From Dactylonectria macrodidyma (taxonomy: Eukaryota > Ascomycota > Sordariomycetes > Hypocreales > Nectriaceae), in contig JAGMUV010000002.1 in assembly GCA_020744425.1 (NCBI GenBank), positions 1,904,501 to 1,968,500 on the forward strand: 64,000 nt of DNA, in the 5' to 3' direction. The notes under the pieces are model-generated. The model was not told the DNA's origin. It searched no databases and saw nothing but the letters and a program-made list of their open reading frames with translations. A program made the translations under genes and the position numbers. This document shows positions 56,007-64,000 of this stretch, piece after piece. The stretch's first letter is position 1, and the number at the start of each line of letters is the position of its first letter.

Positions 56007-57971
56007 CGTGAAGGGCGTGGAGGAGTTGACTCTTCGGACGACTTGTTGCAGAATGTAGGTGAAAGGGATGTCTTGAGCTGGAGAAAAGAAGAGAAGAAAG
56101 CTGGGGGAGGAGCTATTATAGCAATCGACCGTGGGTAGGCGCTGCTGGAGCCGCGGGCGATAGGAAGGAGACGCCGATGACCCTCCACGTGCCTTGCCCG
56201 GGCACGGAGTCAGTACAGAGTGACATTAGAGAGTGCCGAGTTACGTGCGAGCCCAGCAGCAACGAGGGCGCGGCCATTGACATGCGAAGCGTGGAGTTGG
56301 GCTAGCCGCAGTGATTAGCTGCTGGGTAGGTCTAGGTAGGCCAAGGTACCTCATCATGGCGGCGTTTTGGTGAGAGAGCGAGGCGCGATGCAGTGACGGA
56401 CCGCTCAGGCATCGGGCAGTGCGGCTCGCTGGGGAACGGCCGTGGGACCGGAGTCGAGACAACCGGGACGAAGCCGGAGGCTCACGAGACCAAACGGCGC
56501 CGCCACATGTAGGGGGGCCATTAACAGTGTATGGTTTTTTAGTAGCACGGGGGGGATGGAAGTGGAGGCGGAGTTGGGGGATGTAGAGGGGGGATACGGC
56601 CAAGGAATCGTAGACATGCTGTGTCAGGAGTACATGCAGTAATTACCACGTAACTTATTCCTACCTCTGTGTAGATCAAGGCCAGTAAGATGTAATAACG
56701 CAGCTGGCCTAGGGACCCTCGTTGGTCAATCTTTTTGCCTATTACGCATTCCATCCCGAGTTTGGAAGAGCGACGCCCTTGCCTATGGTGTGTGTGGTAG
56801 TATAAGCTCCCCTGAGCTTGAGGTGTATTGCAAGTAAAGCCCTGAGGAGAGAGTCTACGACCTGGAGTTACGACACCGAAGCACCCCCATGTTCCTTGCT
56901 CAGCTGCTAGCTTTTTACGATTTTCACTTTCACTTGCTTGCTTGCAGCTCAACAAACCGTGGCAAAAGGAAAGAAAACAGGGAAAAGATAGCAGTGCGGC
57001 AATGTCTGTGACGATTTCAACGCCGCCACTCCAGGGATCGCTCTGCACTGAACCCGCAGCGATCACTGCCTGTATCGTAACCCAAACCACCGACGCCCTG
57101 GGGGGAAGCTAGTCGGGGCGCCTGGAACCAACTTTCCCCACTGACACTCACTGGCCGATAAGTGGCTGCTACAGCAAAACGGCCGCCTGTGGCTTCGGTG
57201 TTCCGTGTGACACGTTGAACCTTTTTTTTTTTTTCCTTCCCCCCTTATAGGCCCCCCACTCCACTGTATTTTTTCTCTCTCTCTAGGGCCCCACTGGGCG
57301 GCACGACACAGCACGGCACACCTCGTGCACACCTTGGGAAAGGGCTTCCCCACTCGGAACTAGGCGCCACCTCCGCACACGCCCTATTGCCTATTGCATA
57401 GTGCACACCCCCTAAAAAGCCAGCCCAGCCATTCACTGAACTCCATTGGGTGCGCCGTTGCCGGTCCCGGGCCCAGAACCGGCCGGCTTCTTACTCTCGA
57501 CGCAAAACCGCATTCGCGATCGCGGTTTGGTCATGACGGCTATGGTAGCTCTTGTGGGTTTCTTTGGTTGCTGTGGTGGAGGCCGAAAAATTGCTGGCCG
57601 ATGCTGCTTACTGAAGATGCCGTCGAGATGCCGCCTCTGCCCCAGAAACAGCCAGCCCGGTCCGTTGCCGTGTCCTCGGTCAAACTCCTGACCTAGCTCT
57701 TGAGGTATAAGGCATCATGAGCGCTTGGGCAGAGGAGGAGTTGCCGGTAGGGCCGAATTGGAGAGCTTTGACTTAGTACAAGATCTAAGACGAAGAAGAA
57801 GCAAAAGGAAAAAGAAAAGGAGAGATCTCCATCGTCTTGAACCCAGATCCTCATCTTTCCCATCTCGATCTCCCATCTTGACCTCGAGCCGGGCCTCACT
57901 TACACCAAGCCCTCTGCCGCCCCAATCTCTTCCCCTGTCTCGAGACGACCATCTCCACCACGCCAACCATC
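56007..57971. promoter_or_regulatory. Divergent promoter region of the GABA-shunt pair
   Basis: A 1.97-kb gap between the start codons of GABA transaminase (minus) and SSADH (plus). No gene of its own is supported. It contains a CT-rich start region just before 57972, a T11 run near 57222, and an inverted repeat AAACCGC...GCGGTTT at 57505-57528. A single shared regulatory region for both enzymes is likely. Confidence 0.6.
57505..57528. promoter_or_regulatory. CCGC-N10-GCGG dyad, candidate Zn2Cys6 factor site
   Basis: AAACCGC (57505-57511) and GCGGTTT (57522-57528) are exact reverse complements with a 10-base spacer, about 445 bp upstream of the SSADH start. Zn2Cys6 dimers bind CGG half-sites in such dyads, and yeast GABA genes are induced by Uga3, a factor of this class, through CGG-containing sites. 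The link to this gene pair is inference. Confidence 0.4.
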
Positions 57972-59649
57972 ATGATCATGGCTGTTCCAAACTCAACCAC
58001 CTCCTCCAAGGTGCGTTGCCGCCCTTGTTTGCTGCAGCTGGACGACCCTTCGCTGCTCAAGGAAGCCTGCTACGTCAACGGCCAATGGGTCCCTGCAGCG
58101 TCCGGCAAGGTCTTCAGTGTCGAGAGTGAGTGCAACCCTCCCTTGTTTGATATCTTACTTGTACCATCAACATCGAGGAACATAATCCGCTGACCGGTTG
58201 TATGCAGACCCTGCTACCCAGGAGGACCTGGCTCAGTGCCCCGAGTTCGATGCCCGAGACACCGAGGCCGCCATCGAGGCCGCGGCCGTCGCCTTTGCAT
58301 CGTACCGCAAGACCCCGGCTCGCCAGCGGGCCCGGCTGCTCCGCCGCTGGTATGACCTCATGATCGAGAACGCCGACGACCTGGCCCGTCTCATCACGCT
58401 GGAGAATGGCAAGCCGCTGGCCGAGGCCAAGGGCGAGGTCGTCTACGCCGCCAACTTCTTCGAGTGGTTTTCTGAAGAGGCCCCGCGCATCTACGGCGAG
58501 ACCATCGAGGCTAGCAACCCGTCGTGCCGCATTGTCACGCTCAAGCACCCGGTTGGTGTCTGCGGCCTCATTGCGCCATGGAACTTCCCCGCCGCCATGA
58601 TCACCCGCAAAGTCGGCCCCGCGCTGGCCGCTGGTTGCTCCGTCGTCGTCAAGGCTCCGGCCGAGGCGCCGCTGACGGCCCTTGCCATCGCCGAGTTGGC
58701 CCACCGAGCCGGTATCCCCGCCGGCGTCGTCAACATCATCACGGCTCTGAACAACACGGCCGAGGTTGGCAAGGTCCTCACTACGCACCCTGAGGTCAAG
58801 AAAGTCTCCTTTACCGGCTCTACCGGCGTTGGAAAGATTCTTATGAACCAGTCTTCCTCAACTATTAAGAAGCTGTCTTTTGAGCTGGGTGGAAACGCCC
58901 CCTTTATTGTCTTCGAGGATGCAGACCTCAACGTCGCTGTTCGCGGCCTGATGGCCTGCAAGTTCCGAAACTCGGGGCAGACCTGTGTCTGCGCCAACCG
59001 CATACTGGTGCACCGCAGCATCTACGACAAGTTCGTCAAGATGGTCGTCGACGTTGTCCAGTCCTTCAAGGTCGGCAACGGCTTCGTCGACGGAACCACT
59101 CACGGGCCCCTCATCCATGGTCGCGCCGTCGCCAAGGTCGAGGAGCATGTCCAGGACGCCGTCGAGAAGGGCGCTCGCGTCCTCCACGGAGGCGAGCGCC
59201 TGCCGCATCTAGGCCCCAACTTCTTCGGCCTCACCGTCCTCACAGACATGAAGCCGGGCATGAAAATCTGTTCCGAGGAGACCTTTGGCCCCGTCGCCGC
59301 CTTCTTTGCCTTTGACACCGAGGAGGAGGCCATCAAGATCTCCAACGACACTGAGGTCGGTCTCGGAGGCTACTTCTTCAGCAAGGACGTCAACCGCTGC
59401 TGGCGAGTGGCCGAGGCCCTGGATGTCGGCATGGTCGGTGTTAACGTTGGTAAGTTTCCACAATCAAGAGCGAAAGGGGGAAGAAAAATGTAAGCAGATT
59501 TGACTAACACGCAAGTTGCAGGTGTTTTGAGCGACCCCGCTGCGCCATTCGGCGGTGTCAAGCAGAGCGGTTTCGGCCGCGAGGGGAGCAAGTACGGAAT
59601 TGACGAGTTCACTGTGACGAAGATGGTCATGACTGGAATTGATGCATAA
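57972..59649 (+). CDS. uga2: Succinate-semialdehyde dehydrogenase (NAD(P)+)
   Basis: Exons 57972-58125, 58208-59449 and 59522-59649 (introns 82 and 72 bp) give 507 residues. The start may be MIMAVPN (57972) or MAVPN (57978). ALDH landmarks: [35 protein letters not shown] (the family's N-F-P-x(2)-M segment), FTGSTGVGK, the general base E277 in FELGGNAPF, the catalytic C311 in [23 protein letters not shown], and the end [26 protein letters not shown] and KQSGFGREG are typical of SSADH (GabD/Uga2). It oxidises succinate semialdehyde to succinate, feeding the TCA cycle; the divergent neighbour makes its substrate. A 27-bp GT...AG stretch in exon 1 (58011-58037) reads in frame and is too short to be a normal intron, so I kept it as coding. 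Confidence 0.95.
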
Positions 59650-60509
59650 TTCTTTTTCTTTCGAGTTTGATATGGATTGTGGAGGATTATGGAATACCCC
59701 AAGAGACTTGTTTAGAGAGCCAGTCAATGTTTTGGCTCCGTATTTATACGATTTAGACGCGATATGAAATAGTAAAAGTGGAAACCTCACCATCACATCA
59801 GTCTACTCCGCGTGTAAATGACATTATGAGCTCTCTCGTACGCCACTTAGACGCGGGCTGTCGAATCGTCCACTGCGCAACCGAGGCGGCAAACAGCGGT
59901 AAAGCAGGAACCGCGGCATGGGGGCACCGACCAGATACAACAGCCCGAGAATGCGCCGTGGCGGGCGAGCTTGCCGGAGGAATATTCCATGGCCTTGCCG
60001 CTTTGAGCGTGAGGGAGGTGAGGGAGGTGAGTGAGGGAGCGCACCTGGAAACGCCTCAACACCACGACGAGAATCACGAGACGGGGGGCAGACAAGGTTC
60101 ATAAGGGGCCAAAATGACTTCAAGAGCATGATAGGTTTGAACATTGAAAAACTCTTGTCTAGTGTGGTTCTGGGCTCAATATCAGGGACATCAGGGGGTG
60201 TAAGTGATCAGCCTCAAAATGCGGGATTCAATATGACAGTGGCAGTTACGTGACTGAATTCACCTACCTAGTAATGAGGGCATCATATTTCTTCAATTTG
60301 CACACTTCCCTGGTGCAGTCGTCCCGTGTAAACAGGCGGGGTCGCATCACTGCCGGTGAGGCTATCGCCATCACTTGAGCTCCACTACCGGCACCCGGAG
60401 TTGGTGTTGCAACTCCAAACTCGACACAATTTCTCATTGGGTCCACACCCCTTTCCTTCAGCGCAGCACAGAAGGTGAACAGGCTCACGCACATACCAGA
60501 TCGCCGGGT

Positions 60510-60764
60510 TATCCCTTTGACCGTGGTAAGACTACACTTGACCCATAGTCCCCATAGAGGCCCGGGAGATCAGTACGCTGGTTGACTTCAAAAGCTTACG
60601 TGGCTATGCGAAGGGCTATGTATTTCAATGTAGATCTCTAACAGCCGTGACTTCTAGCGCCTCGTAAAATAGGTGGAACCTCTTGTACCTCGCCTTACTC
60701 TCCTTTCGTTGGTTTGAATCCCTGCTACTAGCGTAAGTGTAGCCTTACCACGGTCAAAGGGATA
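60510..60764. mobile_element. MITE with 28-bp terminal inverted repeats and TA target-site duplication
   Basis: The left terminus (60512-60539, starting TCCCTTTGACCGTGG) and the right terminus (60735-60762, ending CCACGGTCAAAGGGA) are reverse complements over 28 bp with a single mismatch (A/G at the 20th position). Each end is flanked by TA (60510-60511 and 60763-60764), the target duplication of Tc1/mariner/pogo-type (Fot1-like) DNA transposons. The element is 251 bp and contains no transposase frame, so it is non-autonomous and would be mobilised in trans. One mismatch between termini and a clean TA duplication suggest recent insertion. It lies 0.86 kb downstream of the SSADH gene. Confidence 0.85.
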
Positions 60765-61990
60765 CGCCTCCGGTCCCATCAAGATCTTGATCGCGCCCGT
60801 TCAGCATTTGAAGAAGCGACGACATTTTAGCAACACACGCCCCTAGCCGTCTTGTCGCCGCTGTAGCGCTTTAGCCGGCGACGGGATTTTCTCCAACCCC
60901 ACCCGCCGCGAACCCGGTCCGGTCCGGCCTCACCGAGGAGGGGCAAAGGTCACCAGAGACGGGAGAGATCAGCTCTCAAACGAACTGTAGTACGTACCCG
61001 ACGTACCTAAATGCAATGCATCTCAAGCTCTAACTTACACCAGAATGGCGGGAGAATGGCCAAAACAGGGCAAAGCCACATCCTCCCCGCCACGACCGGC
61101 AACGACTGCCGGTCCCACTTGGGCCATCTTTGAGAACACCCGGAGGCGGCGTGCGAAACTGAAAAACCGCGGGGAAATGCAAGGCCGTGCTGGCTGTCTC
61201 GGAGATCAAACACCACCCGTGACGTCGTGAGATGGTCATCCGGTAGGCATTGGATGAGAAGAAGCAGCTGGGACAAGTGAAATATGCTATGTGTGGGTGG
61301 TCACATCAAAGGCAAGAGGGCAGGGAAGCGTTCCCGGTTCCAATTAGGACGCTATCTTGCTGCATGCTGGCGGGCGATTGGTTGCCCGGCGTTTTTGCCT
61401 GAAGTTGCTGATGCTGCTTCGGCTTACTTACAGCTGTAATGTACGTTGTGTTGCCATTGTTGCTGCATCCATCCCAATAAAGTTGCGACAGGGACAGCAA
61501 GCTGCTGCAGCTGGGAATACATCTCCGAAGAGGGTGGTCTCACTGCATATTGATATTGAATGCATTGAAACCTACGCCTGACTCCAATTGGGTGGGCGTC
61601 AAATCGTGGCTACGAACCATCCAGGATGTGGTCGACAAGGAAAGAGTCCAGACACGGATTGCGGACACCATGATTTAGAAGGCAGACAGGCAAGGACACG
61701 GTAAAAGAGCTCCCGATATAGACCTCTCCTTCCTGCCGGTCGGTCGCCGATGGTCACGACACCAGCTCTAGACCCGTTTGCCTAGTTATTGCCCATGTTC
61801 GTCTTAGTTCCATCTCCGATCTCGCCCTCAGACACGAACCCCAAAACCCACTAGGATGCAGATGCGAAGGGAGGAGGAAAAACTCCAACGCCTCCACCCC
61901 GGCACCTCCGTCGAGGGGAACCGGTGTAGCCGCTATGACGAACCTCTCGAGGTGTCAAAACGGCTATTGTAGAAACCGAGCACCGAGGCG

Positions 61991-62011
61991 TACGTAGTAC
62001 TGCACTACGTA
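61991..62011. repeat. 21-bp dyad, TACGTAGT-N5-ACTACGTA
   Basis: Exact 8-bp inverted arms around five bases. The arms are themselves rich in TACGTA, a self-complementary word. It could be a binding site or a chance palindrome. Confidence 0.6.
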
Positions 62012-62631
62012 GAAGCACCACACCCTGCCTCTGGACTGGCCAATTGCACACCTTCTCAAGGCACACAACCCCCCCCCCCCCCCCCCCCCGTGTGAGTAAG
62101 CGACTCTGGCCCGATACAGCGGTGCCAGGGACCGACGGGGGAGCCGGAGACGACGGCGGCACTCCGGGGCAGTTGACCTCCGGGGGTCCGGCCGGGTTGC
62201 CATCGGGGTGGGAAAAAAAGATGGCATAGCATGGGAAAAAGTACCGGCAGGAGGTTGTACGTAATTAATGGAGCAGCGCCGGGACTTCAATCCCCCGGAT
62301 TTGCGGAGCTCGTCTTGGAGTGACACGTTCTTCTTCATTCAAGCAGGGCCGGCGACAACTTTTTCAATAGGAAGACGGGGGGGCGGGGGGCGTGTGTGAG
62401 AACAGGGCCATCGTGACCGGGACGGAGGCGGAGGACTGGACAACGTCCTTGGCCTAATGAGCCGGGATACTTTGTAATTTGGGACACGGCATTTTGGCAG
62501 CGCAGCGGCGGGAGGACAGATATGGAGCAGGAGGCCAGATATGAGATTTCATTTATGAGGTTTTTATGTATTGATTGTCCTAACATCTCATCGTATCAAC
62601 ACAGCCCATTGCTCACTGAGACGGGCCCCCT

Positions 62632-63253
62632 TTACTTGCTCTCTTCCGCCGCAGCCAACAGACCCTCCACCCTCTTGACCTTGTCCTCTGCCGTCTGCTT
62701 CTTGTCCGTCCTGCCATAAAACCCACCGTCAGTATCTCATCTCACGCGCATCATGTCCCGCAGAACCAGGTCAAAAACTCACCTGCTGCCGACCCTCATG
62801 GACGACTGAACCCTCACGACACCACGCTTGTGCACCACGGCGTGCGCTTTTCCGATAGCCGCCATGACTTCATCCCAAGGACCCTCTGCGACGGTAGACA
62901 TCAGCTTCTGCGCGTGTGGCCGTTACACTACTCTACCGGCGGCTAGTCGGAAGACGCAGCAATAGAAAGTGAAAAGGGCACCCAAGGTGTAAAAATGACT
63001 CACCAACCGTCGTCCCAGCAGAGTGCAGCGTGTACTTCAGCCCGCTCGCCTTGAGCACCTTCTGAACCTCCGCGATGTCCTCTGCCACGGACACACTCCC
63101 AGTACCGATCTGTTCCAGCCAATGTCAGCGCCAAACCCGGGATGTCGAGACAATGGGGTCACGATGATGCGTGTCAAGACAGGGACGACTCACGGGGAGG
63201 AGGCAAAAGTCGGCGTAGCAGGCCGACGGCGTAGCGATACTGGCGTAATCCAT
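62632..63253 (-). CDS. ecm15: Ecm15/MTH1187-family thiamine-binding-like protein
   Basis: Four exons: 63253-63194, 63109-63004, 62885-62783 and 62710-62632, giving 115 residues with all junctions in frame. The product reads MDYASIATPSACYADFCLLP-IGTGSVSVAEDIAEVQKVLK, then GLKYTLHSAGTTVEGPWDEV, AIGKAHAVVHKRGVVRVQSS and RVGSRTDKKQTAEDKVKRVE. This is the UPF0045/MTH1187 family (yeast Ecm15/YBL001c): a ferredoxin-like fold of about 100 residues forming tetramers. Bacterial relatives bind thiamine or its pyrimidine; the cellular role in fungi is undefined. Probably cytosolic; no signal is visible. Four exons for so short a protein is dense splicing, and no single open frame shows the gene, so it is easily missed. 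The assignment rests on the perfect fit of the spliced product to the family. Confidence 0.9.
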
Positions 63254-63878
63254 GGTTCCTTGTGAGGACAACTTTCAAGTTCGCTATATTTCGATACTCT
63301 CGCGGTGCGAAGTTGGCTGCAAATGTGACGCAGATAAGTTTTGAGATGCGTATGGGACCATCAAAGTTGCAGATGCGATTGCCAATTGGTCAAAGACCTA
63401 AGAGGAAACTTAGCGAAACGTCATGGAAGCTTACAGATACATCACGCCAACTTACACTTTACTCCACAATGCCGCCAACAATTATAGCAACCTGTCAGAC
63501 AAATAATGCAAAATGGACAAAAAAGATTGAATCAACGTATGGCATTCTCTGTGCCTTTTCATTCATGTAAGTCTATCTAATTGTGTGTGGCCGCTGATTT
63601 CCGGCTATAGGGGATAAGTCTTCAATCTCCCCATGATATCTATTCGAATAGAACCCTCGAACCCAACCCAAGAAGAACCTGAGGAATAAAACAACCCCCC
63701 AAAAAATCCAACTTCCAGATACAGCCTTTCCCTATGCAAATCCGCTTCCAGAAACGCCTCGCTTTATGCTCAATCAACAAATTTGGTGTGCTTAAATGAC
63801 AAGCCCGGCCTCAGCCTAGTGTTCGGGCATATGAATGTGTAGGTAGGTAGGTAGTGTGGCGATGGGACAAACTCGCCC
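63254..63878. other. Intergenic region between ecm15 and the right-edge gene
   Basis: A 625-bp gap holding the ecm15 promoter (upstream on the minus strand) and the 3' UTR of the right-edge gene. It is AT-rich from 63260 to 63600. A (TAGG)n cluster sits at 63839-63854. No gene seen. Confidence 0.4.
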
Positions 63879-64000
63879 TCACACCAGCATGATGGCAGCC
63901 GCAACAAAGGCGACCAGAGCAACAGGCCCCATACTCTTGTCGCCGCTGGCCTTGGACTCGTCATCGCTTGCGACCTTGGCACGGCCTGTGGCATCGGAGA
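63879..64000 (-). CDS. C-terminus of a probable GPI-anchored secreted protein (partial)
   Basis: Only the last 40 codons are in the window; the gene continues beyond 64000. They read SDATGRAKVASDDESKASGDKSMGPVALVAF and end in a hydrophobic run VAAAIMLV before TGA at 63879-63881. A Ser/Ala/Gly-rich small-residue patch (ASGDKS) followed by a short spacer and an uninterrupted 16-residue hydrophobic end is the GPI-attachment signal pattern. The alternative is a tail-anchored membrane protein, but there is no charged residue after the helix, which favours GPI. Nothing can be said about the enzymatic or structural part. Confidence 0.55.
   Translation of the reverse strand, partial: SDATGRAKVASDDESKASGDKSMGPVALVAFVAAAIMLV

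Larger units (their letters stand above)
59650..62631. other. Intergenic region between SSADH and ecm15 with a MITE
   Basis: About 3 kb without a confident gene. It holds the MITE at 60512-60762, a 21-bp dyad at 61991-62011 and a 21-base C run at 62069-62089. A 76-codon minus-strand frame at 60494-60264 ends 16 bp short of the MITE and has a mildly protein-like composition but no recognised family. Confidence 0.45.

Noticed and set aside
60695..60730. GGTTTGAATCCC, resembling a tRNA T-loop
   Set aside because: It lies inside the MITE and has no tRNA arms upstream.

Overview
This window is nuclear DNA of a filamentous ascomycete, most likely a Sordariomycete. Genes are split by short introns (about 50-210 bp, GTRNGT donors, CTAAC or CTGAC branch sites, YAG acceptors). 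Coding sequence is GC-rich at third codon positions, and the gene set is typical of Pezizomycotina: a Zn2Cys6 regulator, a Pex26-type peroxin, an Ecl1-type factor, a small secreted cysteine protein and a GABA shunt. I resolved 18 complete protein genes at exon level plus one partial gene at each edge. I found no tRNA, rRNA or CRISPR. Functional names rest on recognising protein families by eye; no database search was run.

Layout. 1-9.5 kb: 5' part of yaf9 (-), coq11 (+), syf2 (-), a 565-residue orphan (+) and a secreted or membrane kelch protein (+). 9.5-20.2 kb: a gene-free stretch with microsatellites and pyrimidine-rich leader-like sequence, ending at an Ecl1-family gene (+). 21.3-26.3 kb: sparse, with one candidate secreted effector (+). 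26.3-30.5 kb: a Drs2-type P4-ATPase (-). 33.2-34.2 kb: an epoxide hydrolase (-). 35.3-37.3 kb: a pinin-domain protein (-) and rds3 (+), two splicing factors back to back. 37.5-42.2 kb: a Pex26-like tail-anchored protein (-) and a haspin kinase (-). 43.6-48.9 kb: a CCDC47 homologue (+) and a seven-exon Zn2Cys6 regulator (-), convergent. 48.9-54.5 kb: no gene. 54.5-59.6 kb: GABA transaminase (-) and succinate-semialdehyde dehydrogenase (+), head to head. 60.5-60.8 kb: a 251-bp MITE with TA target duplication. 62.6-64 kb: ecm15 (-) and the 3' end of a probable GPI-anchored protein gene (-).

How the genes relate. Most neighbours are unrelated housekeeping genes. There are two functional pairs. 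GABA transaminase and SSADH carry out consecutive steps turning GABA into succinate and share a 2-kb divergent promoter. The pinin-like gene and rds3 share a 0.5-kb divergent promoter, and syf2, a third splicing gene, lies 32 kb away. The longest non-coding stretches lie 5' of regulators (the Ecl1 gene and the Zn2Cys6 factor), which suggests extended leaders or promoters. Nothing here is clearly a new multi-gene system. The most unusual items are the intact MITE, the GABA-shunt promoter with its CCGC/GCGG dyad, the effector candidate, and TAGG/CCTA tetranucleotide clusters scattered through non-coding DNA.
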